Shown: positions 7,592-16,053, numbered from the stretch's first letter. The stretch: 57,327 bases of DNA from JANNRR01 sp043736155 (GCA_043736155.1 JAYTDA010000042.1:1-57327); one strand, 5' to 3'. The notes: generated from the letters alone by a model not told the origin. Numbers and translations are program-made.

Positions 7592-8260
7592 ATGAACTCT
7601 GCCATCATTCAACTGATTGTACTGGCGGGAATCGCGGTATTCCTGATTCTGAAGCTGCGCTCGGTGCTGGGCACCCGTCAGGGCTTTGAAAAGCCCGCGA
7701 AACCGGTGGCGCTCGATGCCGATACCGCGCCGCGTGCCAAACGCGGGTTCGAGGTGATCGAGGGTGGCCCCGATGCCGACATCACCGACAATGTCGCCCA
7801 GGAGTCTCCGGCGGCGCTGGCACTGGCAGCGATGAAACGGGCGGAACCCGCCTTTAACGTCACCGATTTCCTGCGCGGCGCGCGCGGTGCCTATGAAATG
7901 ATCCTGACCGCGTTCGACAGGGGCGAACTGGACAAGGTTCTGCCGTTCCTGTCGCGCGAAGTCTATGACAGCTTTGTCCAGGTGGTCGAGGATCGCGAGG
8001 CCCGGGGGCTGACGGTGAAATCGACCTTTGTCGGGATCCGCGAACTGAACCTGACCGGCGCCGAATTCAACGCCGATAGTGCCGAAGCCGAGGTGAAGGT
8101 GCGGTTTATCGGCGAAATCACCTCGACGCTGCGTGACAAGGCGGGGCAGGTGGTCGAAGGCGACCCGAATGAGATTAAGCGGCAAAAGGACATCTGGACC
8201 TTTGCCCGCAAGATGGGGGTCGACAATCCGAACTGGCAACTGGTGGCCACCGGGGAATGA
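7592..8260 (+). CDS. Tim44/TimA domain membrane-anchored protein
   Basis: 222 residues from ATG 7592, preceded by AGAGGG. One N-terminal membrane helix (IIQLIVLAGIAVFLILKL) is followed by a linker and a C-terminal Tim44-like domain (about 85-220: DFLRGARGAYEMILTAFDRGELDKVL, then KVRFIGEITSTLR and DIWTFARKM). The family resembles the matrix domain of mitochondrial Tim44. In Caulobacter, TimA was described as an inner-membrane protein in a related context. Its position between fxsA and mltA, origin-proximal, is conserved. Its stop overlaps the mltA start (ATGA). Role in protein translocation is inferred from homology only. Confidence 0.85.
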   Translation: MNSAIIQLIVLAGIAVFLILKLRSVLGTRQGFEKPAKPVALDADTAPRAKRGFEVIEGGPDADITDNVAQESPAALALAAMKRAEPAFNVTDFLRGARGAYEMILTAFDRGELDKVLPFLSREVYDSFVQVVEDREARGLTVKSTFVGIRELNLTGAEFNADSAEAEVKVRFIGEITSTLRDKAGQVVEGDPNEIKRQKDIWTFARKMGVDNPNWQLVATGE

Positions 8261-9306
8261 TCCGTGCCGCACTGGCATCCCTGTGCCTCGGGCTGGCTTC
8301 GATGACCGCGTCTGCCACCGAAGCCGAAGCCGGGCCAAAGCGGTACATGCTGGAGTTTTCCGACCTGAACGGCTGGGAACAGGATGACCATCTGGCCGCC
8401 CTGCAGGCTTTTACCGCAACCTGCGATCTGATCGACGACCCGGAATGGGCGGGGCTGTGTGCTCTGGCCAAGGACCAGCCCAAAACCGCCGAAGCCGCCC
8501 GCAGCTATTTCCAGATGTTCTTTCGCCCGGTGCAGATCGGCACCCCACCGGCGCTGTTCACCGGCTATTATGAGCCGGAACTGCGCGGTGCCACCCGGCG
8601 CGACAGCCACTATGCCTGGCCGATCTATCGCCGCCCCCCCGGCTTGGTCCCCGGCCAGTTGTGGCATTCAAGGGCAGAGATCGAGCAACAGGGGCTGCTG
8701 CGCGGCCGTGGCCTTGAAATCGCCTGGCTGGAAGACCCGGTCGAAGTCTTCTTTCTGCAAATCCAAGGCTCTGGCCGGGTACGACTGCCCGATGGCACCA
8801 CCATTCGCGTCGGCTTTGATGGCAAGAACGGCCATCCCTACAAATCTGTCGGCGGTGAACTGGTGCGGCGTGGCCTGTTCAAGGCGCATCAGCTGTCGGC
8901 CCAGACCATCAAATCCTGGGTCCGCGCCAATCCGGCCGAGGGGCAAGGGCTGCTGCAACGGAACCCGTCTTTCGTGTTTTTCCGCCGGATTGATCAGGTA
9001 CCCTCCGACAAGGGGCCGCTGGGTGCCATGGGCCGGTCGGTGACCACAGGGCGGACCCTGGCGGTCGATGATGATTTTACCCTGCTGGGTGCCCCGGTCT
9101 GGATCGAGAAAACCGGTGCCGACCCGATGCGGCGGCTGATGGTGGCGCAGGACACCGGGTCAGCGATCAAGGGGGCGCAGCGCGCCGACATCTTTTATGG
9201 CACCGGGCCGGAAGCCGGTGAGGTGGCGGGGCGGGTGCGCGATGGCGGCCGCATGGTGGTGTTGCTGCCGATCCAGCGCGCCCTTGCCATGCTGGACGCG
9301 GGCTAG
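8257..9306 (+). CDS. mltA: Murein lytic transglycosylase A
   Basis: 349 residues with an N-terminal signal peptide (MIRAALASLCLGLASMTASATEA, no lipobox Cys visible). MltA cleaves the glycan strand forming 1,6-anhydromuramic ends. The MltA specific insert and 3D domain are recognisable: FTGYYEPELRG, YPIYRRPPG-like stretch, LEDPVEVFFLQIQGSGRV, VGFDGKNGHPYKSVG and the C-terminal 3D motif VAQDTGSAIKGAQRADIFYGTG with catalytic Asp. Cotranslated with the Tim44-domain gene and followed 3 bases later by smr. Confidence 0.95.
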   Translation: MIRAALASLCLGLASMTASATEAEAGPKRYMLEFSDLNGWEQDDHLAALQAFTATCDLIDDPEWAGLCALAKDQPKTAEAARSYFQMFFRPVQIGTPPALFTGYYEPELRGATRRDSHYAWPIYRRPPGLVPGQLWHSRAEIEQQGLLRGRGLEIAWLEDPVEVFFLQIQGSGRVRLPDGTTIRVGFDGKNGHPYKSVGGELVRRGLFKAHQLSAQTIKSWVRANPAEGQGLLQRNPSFVFFRRIDQVPSDKGPLGAMGRSVTTGRTLAVDDDFTLLGAPVWIEKTGADPMRRLMVAQDTGSAIKGAQRADIFYGTGPEAGEVAGRVRDGGRMVVLLPIQRALAMLDAG

Positions 9307-9309
9307 CCG

Positions 9310-9894
9310 ATGCGCCGCCCCCGTGGTCTGCGGCCGGAAGATGAGGATATCTGGCGCAAGGTGGTGCAGTCCATCACGCCGATGCATCCGCACCATCTGA
9401 TTTCGCGCCCGGTCACGCTGCCGGAAACCCGGGCCCTGCCGGACAAACCAAGCCACCGCCCGGCCCGGATCGAACGCTTTCACATCGGCGAAAAGGCCAG
9501 CCGCGATCATGTGACGCTGCCCGCCAGCACCGCCCCCGCCGTGCGGATGGATTTCAAAGACTTCAAACGGATGTCGCGCGGCAAGTTGCAGCCGGAAAGC
9601 CGGATCGATCTGCACGGCATGACTTTGGCCGAGGCGCATCCGGTTCTGATCGGGTTTATCCTGAACGCCCAGGCCGCCGGTTTGCGGCTGGTGCTGGTGA
9701 TCACCGGCAAGGGTAAAAGCGGCGATGACAGTGGCCCGATCCCCCGCCGCGCCGGTGCCTTGAAACACCAGGTGCCGCACTGGCTGGCGATGCCGCCCTT
9801 GGCGCCGCTGATTCTACAGGTGGCAGAGGCGCATCTGAAACATGGCGGCGGCGGGGCGTTTTACGTCTATCTGCGCCGCCATCGCGGTACTTGA
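9310..9894 (+). CDS. Smr domain protein
   Basis: 194 residues. The C-terminal half is a Smr domain (about 98-190): RIDLHGMTLAEAHPVLIGFI, VLVITGKGKS and QVAEAHLKHGGGGAFYVYLRR, with the LDxHG and TGxG motifs associated with nicking or RNA-endonuclease activity in Smr proteins. The N-terminal half is basic and lacks a MutS domain, so this is a stand-alone Smr as common in alphaproteobacteria (YdaL/SmrA type). Substrate unknown. Converges on the hydrolase gene 2 bases away. Confidence 0.88.
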   Translation: MRRPRGLRPEDEDIWRKVVQSITPMHPHHLISRPVTLPETRALPDKPSHRPARIERFHIGEKASRDHVTLPASTAPAVRMDFKDFKRMSRGKLQPESRIDLHGMTLAEAHPVLIGFILNAQAAGLRLVLVITGKGKSGDDSGPIPRRAGALKHQVPHWLAMPPLAPLILQVAEAHLKHGGGGAFYVYLRRHRGT

Positions 9895-9896
9895 CG

Positions 9897-11033
9897 TTAC
9901 CGCCGCGCCGATTGCCCGCCCGATAATCCATCGGCAATCGCGACCACCGGCGACAGCACGATCCGGGTTGCCAGTTGCAAGGTCAGCACCGTGCCGGAAA
10001 TCAGATCGGTGCGGCCAGTCTGGTCGCGGGCAAAGGCGGCATCCACATCAGCGAGCCGCCCCAACAGCTGGATCAGCACCGGGCTGTCACCCGGGGTGAA
10101 ATGCCCGGCACCGGTGGAAAACGCCCCGACCTCGAACAGGGTTACCTTCAGATCAGCCACCTGGCTGACATCTTCCAGCGTCCCCAGCCGCTCCTTTTGC
10201 CCGGTCAGCCGTGCCGACAGCGCCAGGGCCCGGTCTTTTTGCGAGGTAAAGATCAGGAAAGGCTGCGGCAGGGTGCCGATCCGCAGCGCCTGACTGCGAA
10301 ACACCTCGACATCAATGTCAGGCGAAATCAGCACCACCCCGGCGATCCGGTTCAGCGCCTTTTGGCCGCGCTGAACCGCCATTTGCCGCAGCGCCTCCAT
10401 CACCAGCGCCGCCCCCATCGAATGGCCCACCACCACAATCCGGTCGGCCCCGGCAGCCGCCACCTGTTCCAGCAGATCCTGCATCCCGTCGCGGGCAAAC
10501 AGCACCGAGTCGCGGTCATAGACATAGGCCAGCGGCTTGCCCATCGACGGCCAGGAATAATGCACCGCCACCCCCGGCATCTGCAGATCATGGCTCAGCT
10601 GGGCAATGCGGTACAGCCCTTCGGAAAAGGTGTTGTTGAAGCCATGCACATAGATCACCGCTTCGCGCTGCCCGCGCGGCTGGCTGGACAGGGCTGCCAC
10701 CAGGTCGCGGCGAAAGCTGGTTGGGTCGGGGTAGGTTCTGGCGGAAGTGGTCAGGAAATCAGTGGCGGGGTCCGGTTTCAGCTGGCCTTTGGGCCAGGCA
10801 ATCTCACCCGCCTTGCGCACCGGCGGAATTGAAATATCAAACCGGGCAAAGCGGCCGGTTGCGGACCGGTCGCCGCTGAATTGGCCAGTTTCCGGGTTCA
10901 TACCCCGGGTGGTCCCCACAAAAACCGACCGCACCTCGCCGACCGCCGCTGCCTGCGGCGCCATGGTCAGGGTGCCACGCGGCGAACAGGCCACCAGCAG
11001 CAGCACCATCAGCCATAGCCCGGCGTTCCGCAT
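9897..11033 (-). CDS. Lipoprotein alpha/beta hydrolase (DUF900 family)
   Basis: 378 residues from ATG 11033; an upstream ATG would add 7 residues before the signal peptide. MRNAGLWLMVLLLVAC is a lipoprotein signal with a lipobox ending at C16. The hydrolase domain contains IYVHGFNNTFSEGLYR (oxyanion region), the nucleophile elbow VVGHSMGAALV and a downstream ISPDIDVEVF, with a likely catalytic His in GAGHFTPG. The family (DUF900, KOG-like YP_ esterases) has few characterised members; substrate unknown. Likely tethered to the outer membrane facing the periplasm. Confidence 0.85.
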   Translation of the reverse strand: MRNAGLWLMVLLLVACSPRGTLTMAPQAAAVGEVRSVFVGTTRGMNPETGQFSGDRSATGRFARFDISIPPVRKAGEIAWPKGQLKPDPATDFLTTSARTYPDPTSFRRDLVAALSSQPRGQREAVIYVHGFNNTFSEGLYRIAQLSHDLQMPGVAVHYSWPSMGKPLAYVYDRDSVLFARDGMQDLLEQVAAAGADRIVVVGHSMGAALVMEALRQMAVQRGQKALNRIAGVVLISPDIDVEVFRSQALRIGTLPQPFLIFTSQKDRALALSARLTGQKERLGTLEDVSQVADLKVTLFEVGAFSTGAGHFTPGDSPVLIQLLGRLADVDAAFARDQTGRTDLISGTVLTLQLATRIVLSPVVAIADGLSGGQSARR

Positions 11034-11081
11034 GTTGCCCCCTGACGCCGACACTCTGAACCCGACCGGACGCAGGCGACC

Positions 11082-12377
11082 CTACAGCACATAACGGCTG
11101 ATGTCAGCCGACCGCGCCAGCGCCCCCAGGTTTTTCTCGACAAAGGCCGCATCCACCACCACCGCCTCGCCACCCCGGTCGGGCGCGGTGTAGGACAGTT
11201 CCTCAAACACCCGCTCCATCACGGTGTAAAGCCTGCGTGCGCCGATGTTTTCCACCGCCTGGTTCACCTCGGCGGCGATCCGCGCCAGCGCGGCGATGCC
11301 GTCGGGGGTAAAGCTGACTGTCACACCTTCGGTTGCCAGCAGCGCCGAATATTGCCGGGTCAGGGCATTGTCGGTTTCGGTCAGGATCCGCACGAAATCG
11401 CCTTCGGTCAGCGGCTTCAGTTCAACCCGGATCGGCAGGCGGCCCTGCAGTTCGGGCAACAGATCCGACGGCTTGGCGATGTGAAACGCACCCGAGGCGA
11501 TGAACAGGATATGGTCGGTTTTGACCGGACCATATTTGGTTGATACCGTGGTGCCTTCGATCAACGGCAACAGATCGCGTTGCACCCCTTCGCGGCTGAC
11601 ATCGGCACCGCGGGTATCAGACCGGGCACAGACCTTGTCAATTTCATCAATGAAAACAATGCCGTTTTGCTCCACCGCCGTCAGCGCCGCCGCCTTGACC
11701 GCCTCATCATCCAGCAGCTTGTCAGCCTCTTCGCCGACCAGCAGCTCATAGCTGGCCGCCACCGTCATCTTGCGCCGTACCTTGCGGCCACCAAAGGCCT
11801 TGCCGAAGATATCGCCCAGGTTCATCATCCCAGGTTGCTGCCCCGGCAGTTCGAACGGCATCGGGTTGGCGGTGTCTGCCACCTCCAGTTCGATGAATGT
11901 GTCATCCAGTTCGCCGCGTTTCAGCTTGCCCAGAAACATCTCGCGGGTTTGCGCCCGGGCATTTTCCCCGGTCAGCGCCGCCAGCACCCGTTCCTGTGCC
12001 GCCGCATGGGCCCGCGCCTTGACATCATCGCGCATCAGGGCACGGGTCTGCGCAATCGCCGCATCCATCAGATCGCGGATGATGCTGTCGACTTCGCGGC
12101 CAACATAGCCGACCTCGGTGAACTTGGTCGCCTCGACTTTCAGAAACGGCGCCCGCGCCAGCTTCGCCAGCCTGCGGCTGATTTCGGTTTTCCCCACCCC
12201 GGTCGGCCCGATCATCAGAATGTTCTTCGGGTAGACCTCGTCGCGCAGATCATCGGCCAGCCGTTGCCGCCGCCAGCGGTTGCGCAGCGCCACTGCCACC
12301 GCCCGCTTGGCGTCATCCTGGCCGATGATATGGCGGTCCAGTTCTGAAACAATTTCACGCGGGGTCAGGTCGGTCAT
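11082..12377 (-). CDS. hslU: HslU, ATPase subunit of HslUV protease
   Basis: 431 residues from ATG 12377, which overlaps the hslV stop (ATGA); the longer ORF from 12428 would overlap hslV by 55 bases. AAA+ unfoldase: Walker A GPTGVGKT at residues 57-64, the pore motif GYVGREVDSI, a helical I domain (about 110-240), Walker B GIVFIDEIDK and a sensor-2 region GARRLYTVMERVFEE. The C-terminal DISRYVL activates HslV. Translationally coupled to hslV. Confidence 0.97.
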   Translation of the reverse strand: MTDLTPREIVSELDRHIIGQDDAKRAVAVALRNRWRRQRLADDLRDEVYPKNILMIGPTGVGKTEISRRLAKLARAPFLKVEATKFTEVGYVGREVDSIIRDLMDAAIAQTRALMRDDVKARAHAAAQERVLAALTGENARAQTREMFLGKLKRGELDDTFIELEVADTANPMPFELPGQQPGMMNLGDIFGKAFGGRKVRRKMTVAASYELLVGEEADKLLDDEAVKAAALTAVEQNGIVFIDEIDKVCARSDTRGADVSREGVQRDLLPLIEGTTVSTKYGPVKTDHILFIASGAFHIAKPSDLLPELQGRLPIRVELKPLTEGDFVRILTETDNALTRQYSALLATEGVTVSFTPDGIAALARIAAEVNQAVENIGARRLYTVMERVFEELSYTAPDRGGEAVVVDAAFVEKNLGALARSADISRYVL

Positions 12378-12937
12378 GCCGGTGCCCCGATCCGTTCCAC
12401 CGTCAGATTGCCGTTGGTAAACACGCAAATCTCCGCCGCTATCGCCATCGCCGCGCGGGCAATCGCCTCGGCATCCATAGCCGTCGCCATCAGCCCGCGC
12501 GCTGCCGCCAGAGCAAAATTGCCACCTGATCCAATCGCCGCCACATCATGTTCCGGCTCCAGCACATCGCCAGCCCCGGTGATGACAAACAGGTCGCGCC
12601 CATCGGTGACGATCAGCATCGCCTCCAGATTGCGCAGATACTTATCCATCCGCCAGTCTTTCGCCAGCTCCACCGAGGCGCGCGCCAGTTGTCCCGGTGC
12701 CGCCTCCAGCTTTTTCTCCAGCCGGTCCAGCAGGGTAAAGGCATCGGCGGTCGATCCGGCAAAGCCGCAGACCACGTCATGCCCGCCGGGTGACAACCGC
12801 CGCACCTTGCGCGCCGTGCCTTTGATCACGGTATTGCCCAGGCTGACTTGCCCGTCGCCCGCCACCACCACTTGGCCGCCGCGCCGCACCGCGAGAATGG
12901 TGGTGCCATGCCAGCCGGGAAATCTGTCGTCGTTCAT
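12374..12937 (-). CDS. hslV: HslV, peptidase subunit of HslUV protease
   Basis: 187 residues. Threonine peptidase of the bacterial proteasome-like complex. The sequence opens MNDDRFPGWHGTTILAVRR, so the catalytic Thr is expected at T12 after removal of an 11-residue prosequence, as is usual in alphaproteobacteria (E. coli HslV lacks it). GTARKVRRL, CGFAGSTADAFTLLDRLE and AIGSGGNFALAAARGL are family signatures. First gene of hslVU, leftward. Confidence 0.97.
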   Translation of the reverse strand: MNDDRFPGWHGTTILAVRRGGQVVVAGDGQVSLGNTVIKGTARKVRRLSPGGHDVVCGFAGSTADAFTLLDRLEKKLEAAPGQLARASVELAKDWRMDKYLRNLEAMLIVTDGRDLFVITGAGDVLEPEHDVAAIGSGGNFALAAARGLMATAMDAEAIARAAMAIAAEICVFTNGNLTVERIGAPA

Positions 12938-12989
12938 GCCTGTCTCCCCTGTTGCGGCCTATATGGCGGCTGACCCACGCCTCAGCAAG

Positions 12990-13985
12990 TCACGCCAACA
13001 GATCGCCGCCCGCCAGCACGATCCGCGCCGCCCGTACCGCCCGGTCGATATGGGCGCGGGCCGAGGGATGGTCTGGCGGCAACCGCGGCATTGTCCACCC
13101 CACCGAAGCGAGGGTGCGCAGCAGCACGAACACCGGCACCATCGCGCGCGCCACGGCATCCAGCGGGCGCAGGGCGCTGTAACCCCCGATCAACGCCGCC
13201 GCAATCGCCGCCAGATGCGGCTCCGCCAGGCTTTGACTCAGGGCGGTGCCCAGATCATACAGCCGAAAGCCGGTGCCGCAGTCGTCAAAGTCGATCAAGG
13301 TCAGCGCATCACCATCGACCAGCACATTTTCCCGCAGCACATCGGCATGAATCACCCCGTGATCGCCGTGGGCAAATCCCGCCAACCGGTCGCGGCAATA
13401 GCCACGCGCCGCCAGCATGACCTGCCGTTCATCGGCCCGCAGGCCGGGATGCTGCCAGAACCGGCCCCAGAATGGCGCCTCACCGACCAGCCCATCGGTC
13501 CCCCAATCGGGCCGGGTGAAGCCGGGCGGCACTTCCAACCGGTCTGCCGCACTATGCAACCCCGCCAGCAGCCGCCCCAAGGCATGATAGATCCGCCCCT
13601 GTTCCGCCGGGCTTTGCGCCAACGGCACCCGCGCCTGCCCAATCGCTTCTCCCTCGGCCCACAGCAGCACCGACGCGCGCCGCCCTTGTCCAAGGTCCGC
13701 CACCAGCCCCCCGGCCAGAGTAGCCAGTGGTAACGGCACCGGCACCCCGTGCCGCGCCAGTTCCCGGACCAGCCACAGTTCCGACCCGATGGCGGCATCG
13801 CTTTGGTAGCCCACTCGGTGCAGCCGCAACGCCGCCTGCGCCGCCGTTGGCAATACCACCTCGAACACCGCATTTTCCCGGTTGGCGATCAGCCGGGGCG
13901 TCCCCGGCCCGGCCCCGCCCCAAAGCGCCGCCGCCTCGATTGCCAGCGCCAATGCGTCGGCATCGGTCATCCCGGCATCGGTCAT
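12990..13985 (-). CDS. APH/choline-kinase fold phosphotransferase
   Basis: 331 residues. Small-molecule kinase of the aminoglycoside phosphotransferase (APH) superfamily. The catalytic loop VIHADVLRENVLV carries H213, D215 and N220, and IDFDDCG supplies the metal-binding Asp (D232/D234); the glycine-rich N-lobe (ANRENAVFEV, AALRLH) binds ATP. There is no reason to call it antibiotic resistance: it overlaps by 4 bases a class-III PLP enzyme, and kinases of this type paired with such enzymes include hydroxylysine kinase (AGPHD1/HYKK) with 5-phosphohydroxylysine phospho-lyase. A role as an amino-alcohol or hydroxylysine-like kinase is therefore inferred; substrate not proven. Confidence 0.8.
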   Translation of the reverse strand: MTDAGMTDADALALAIEAAALWGGAGPGTPRLIANRENAVFEVVLPTAAQAALRLHRVGYQSDAAIGSELWLVRELARHGVPVPLPLATLAGGLVADLGQGRRASVLLWAEGEAIGQARVPLAQSPAEQGRIYHALGRLLAGLHSAADRLEVPPGFTRPDWGTDGLVGEAPFWGRFWQHPGLRADERQVMLAARGYCRDRLAGFAHGDHGVIHADVLRENVLVDGDALTLIDFDDCGTGFRLYDLGTALSQSLAEPHLAAIAAALIGGYSALRPLDAVARAMVPVFVLLRTLASVGWTMPRLPPDHPSARAHIDRAVRAARIVLAGGDLLA

Positions 13986-15238
13986 CTTGGCGGCGCTTCG
14001 GCCAGCGCTTCGGCCAGCGCATCGATCACAAGATCAGCCTGTGCCAGTGAAAGCACCATCGGCGGCCGCAGTTTCAGAATGTTGCCATGGCGGCCGATCT
14101 TGCCCATCAGCACCCCCCTGGCCTTCATCCGCTCCACCACATCGGTCACAAACCCGCTGGCGGGCGCACCACCCGCCAACACAAACTCAGCACCGAAAAA
14201 CAAGCCCTTGCCGCGCACATCGGCCAGCAGCGGATGGCGCAGCGCCTGCATCCGGGCCAGCGCATGGGCCCCCACCACGGCGGCATTCTCCATCAGCCCT
14301 TCGGCATCGATCACCTCCAACACCGCGATACCGGCGGCAGCAGCCACCGGATTGCCGCCAAAGGTGTTGAAATAACCGAATGCGTGGCGAAACGCCGCCA
14401 TCACATCGGGCCGCGCCAGCACCGCGCCAACCGGGTAGCCATTGGCCATCGGCTTGCCCACCGTCACCACATCCGGGGCAAAGCCGATCCAGTCATGGCC
14501 CCAGTAATGGCTGCCCAACCGGCCAAACCCCGGCTGCACCTCATCGGCGATCATCAATCCGCCCGCCGCCCTGACCGCCCTGACGGTTGCATCCAGAAAC
14601 CCCGGCACCATGACCGGAAAGCCCTCGTTGGCGAAATAGGGGCACAGCATCAGCCCGGAAAACCCGAACCCCGCCGCTTCCAGCGCGTCGATTGCCCGGC
14701 TGATATCAGCGGCAAACGCCGCGCCGCCGTCCAGCGCACTCACCCCCTCGGGTGCCGGCACCAGCCGCACATGCGGCGGGGTGCCGCCAATCGGCGGGCG
14801 GCGGGTCGACAGCGCCGAAACGGCACTGGTGTTGCCGTGATAGGTATTGTCGGTGGCGATGATCCCGACCTTGCCGGTCACCGCCTGCGCCATCCGCAAG
14901 GCGATGTCATTGGCTTCCGACCCGGTGCAAACCATGATCGCCTGCGAAATCCCATGGCCGAGCCGCGCCGTCAGCCGCTCGACATAATCCAGAATCCCGT
15001 CATGCAGATAGCGGGTATGGGTGTTGAGTGTCGCCGATTGCCGGGCCATCGCTTCCACCACCCGGGGGTGGCAATGGCCGACATGCGGCACGTTGTTGTA
15101 ACAATCGATATAGGCGCGCCCGGCGGCATCCCACACCGTTGCCCCCGAGCCCCGCACAAGATGCACCGGGTCGGCGTAAAAGGTCGGCAGATTTGGCCCC
15201 AGCAGCCGGGCGCGGCGTTCGACCAAGGATTCACTCAT
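13982..15238 (-). CDS. Class-III PLP enzyme, aminotransferase or phospho-lyase type
   Basis: 418 residues, fold-type I, PLP-dependent. The Schiff-base Lys is K262 in VTVGKPMANGYP, the PLP phosphate site is CTGSEANDIALRMA and IADEVQPGFGRLG carries the pyridine-binding Asp. The closest named family I recognise is AGXT2-like / ethanolamine-phosphate and 5-phosphohydroxylysine phospho-lyase (AGXT2L1/L2), with start LLGPNLPTFYADPVHLVRG and YIDCYNNVPHVGHCHP. These enzymes eliminate phosphate and ammonia from a phosphorylated amino alcohol, which fits the kinase it overlaps (ATGA). A plain omega-transaminase remains possible. It overlaps arfB upstream by 8 bases. Confidence 0.85.
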   Translation of the reverse strand: MSESLVERRARLLGPNLPTFYADPVHLVRGSGATVWDAAGRAYIDCYNNVPHVGHCHPRVVEAMARQSATLNTHTRYLHDGILDYVERLTARLGHGISQAIMVCTGSEANDIALRMAQAVTGKVGIIATDNTYHGNTSAVSALSTRRPPIGGTPPHVRLVPAPEGVSALDGGAAFAADISRAIDALEAAGFGFSGLMLCPYFANEGFPVMVPGFLDATVRAVRAAGGLMIADEVQPGFGRLGSHYWGHDWIGFAPDVVTVGKPMANGYPVGAVLARPDVMAAFRHAFGYFNTFGGNPVAAAAGIAVLEVIDAEGLMENAAVVGAHALARMQALRHPLLADVRGKGLFFGAEFVLAGGAPASGFVTDVVERMKARGVLMGKIGRHGNILKLRPPMVLSLAQADLVIDALAEALAEAPPR

Positions 15239-15656
15239 CTTCGCCCGCCACCTTTCCCCGCAATCCTTTCACTTCGCCGCGCAAGACCTTGGCCACCACC
15301 CGCCGCTTCTGGCTGGCAAGGGTCGGCCGGGTCGCAATCCGCCGTTTCGGTGCCACCAGCGCCGCGCGGATCATCTCGACCAGCCGCGCCCCGGCCAATT
15401 CGCGGTTGCGCGCCTGGCTGCGGGTTTCTTCGGCGCGGATCACGATGGCACCTTCAAGGGTCCAGCGCCGCCCGGCCAGCCGCTTCAGCCGGGCCTTGAC
15501 AGCAGGGGTCAGAGACGGGCTGCGCGCCGCTTCAAACCGCAGTTCCACCGCAGTTTCCACCTTGTTGACATTCTGCCCGCCGGGACCAGAGGAGCGGCTG
15601 AACTGCTCGCTCAACTCCCAGTCTTGCAAGACAATCTGATCCGTCACCCACAGCAT
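15231..15656 (-). CDS. arfB: ArfB, ribosome-rescue peptidyl-tRNA hydrolase
   Basis: 141 residues. Releases peptide from stalled ribosomes lacking a stop codon. The release-factor-like domain has the GGQ motif in SSGPGGQNVNKVETAVELRF (residues 26-28), and a basic C-terminal tail (KVLRGEVKGLRGKV) that would occupy the empty mRNA channel. Length matches YaeJ/ArfB. It overlaps the PLP-enzyme start by 8 bases, so arfB leads a three-gene operon, an unexpected pairing of translation rescue and small-molecule metabolism probably due to operon packing. Confidence 0.93.
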   Translation of the reverse strand: MLWVTDQIVLQDWELSEQFSRSSGPGGQNVNKVETAVELRFEAARSPSLTPAVKARLKRLAGRRWTLEGAIVIRAEETRSQARNRELAGARLVEMIRAALVAPKRRIATRPTLASQKRRVVAKVLRGEVKGLRGKVAGEDE

Positions 15657-15750
15657 CGCAAACCCTTGCGTTTGTTTTTCGCAAAAATACTCCCGCCGGA
15701 GGCTCCTGCTGCTGCCACCAGCCCACAGTGCAGAATTACGCCGACAGCGT

Positions 15751-15784
15751 CAAAAGAGAAAGGGCCGCCTTGCGGCGACCCTTT
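15751..15784 (-). terminator. Intrinsic terminator of the small transcript
   Basis: Read leftward the stem AAAGGGTCGCC (15784-15774), a 4-base loop and GGCGGCCCTTT (15769-15759) are followed by CTCTTTT. The 11-bp stem closes fully as leftward RNA with one G-U wobble, but would contain a C-A mismatch as rightward RNA. This supports leftward transcription. Confidence 0.88.
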
Positions 15785-15854
15785 CCGAGATTTGAGGAGA
15801 TGGGCGAGGTTAGAAACGTGCCCAATCGGAATTCGCAAAACCAAGGGTCTGCCC

Positions 15855-15911
15855 TCAGCTGGCGACACCTCCAACTGTCCCGACGCCGCATTCCACTATC
15901 ACTCTCGACAC
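15855..15911 (-). CDS. Putative 18-residue small protein
   Basis: GTG at 15911 opens an 18-codon ORF, VSRVIVECGVGTVGGVAS, ending with TGA at 15855-15857. Upstream, GAAAGGAGGTGGTCC (15927-15913) can pair with essentially the whole 3' tail of 16S rRNA as known for proteobacteria (GGAUCACCUCCUUUC), with a single G-U wobble, and AGGAGG is 7 bases from the GTG. The peptide is Gly/Val-rich with one Cys and has no recognised domain. Too short for composition tests; the ribosome-binding site is the main evidence. Confidence 0.5.
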   Translation of the reverse strand: MSRVIVECGVGTVGGVAS

Positions 15912-15945
15912 TGGACCACCTCCTTTCACTGGGTTGCTGTTAGGC

Positions 15946-15975
15946 ATAGCGTGACACAGATTTTGTGTTTGTCAA
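15946..15975 (-). promoter_or_regulatory. Probable sigma-70-type promoter for the small transcript
   Basis: Leftward TTGACA (15975-15970) is a perfect -35 box. An 18-base spacer leads to CGCTAT (15951-15946), a weak -10 of the kind tolerated in Rhodobacterales. Transcription would start near 15939, upstream of the long Shine-Dalgarno sequence. Confidence 0.6.
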
Positions 15976-16053
15976 AAACTTTCCTGCTATCCCTGCGAAA
16001 ATATCAGTAAAGTGATTTCTATTGCAGCGCTGCAACATCCGGCGGCAGATTGC

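Larger units (their letters stand above)
15751..15939 (-). ncRNA. Small independent transcript, about 190 nt
   Basis: A leftward unit bounded by a promoter-like TTGACA (15970-15975) with CGCTAT 18 bases downstream, and by the intrinsic terminator at 15751-15784. It holds an 18-codon ORF behind a very long Shine-Dalgarno sequence, then about 70 untranslated bases containing the C-rich stretch CCTCGCCCATCTCCTC. It sits in a 397-base gap between the esterase-like gene (16054) and arfB (15656), both leftward. It could be a small mRNA, a leader or a regulatory RNA; I do not recognise a named family. The 5' end is estimated from the promoter spacing. Confidence 0.6.

Noticed and set aside
12990..13985. 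Aminoglycoside resistance gene
   Set aside because: The APH fold is shared by many kinases and the coupled PLP enzyme points to metabolism; nothing suggests resistance.
15913..15928. Similarity to the 16S rRNA 3' end on the plus strand
   Set aside because: Only about 15 bases match and no other rRNA sequence is adjacent; it reads as a complementary Shine-Dalgarno on the other strand.
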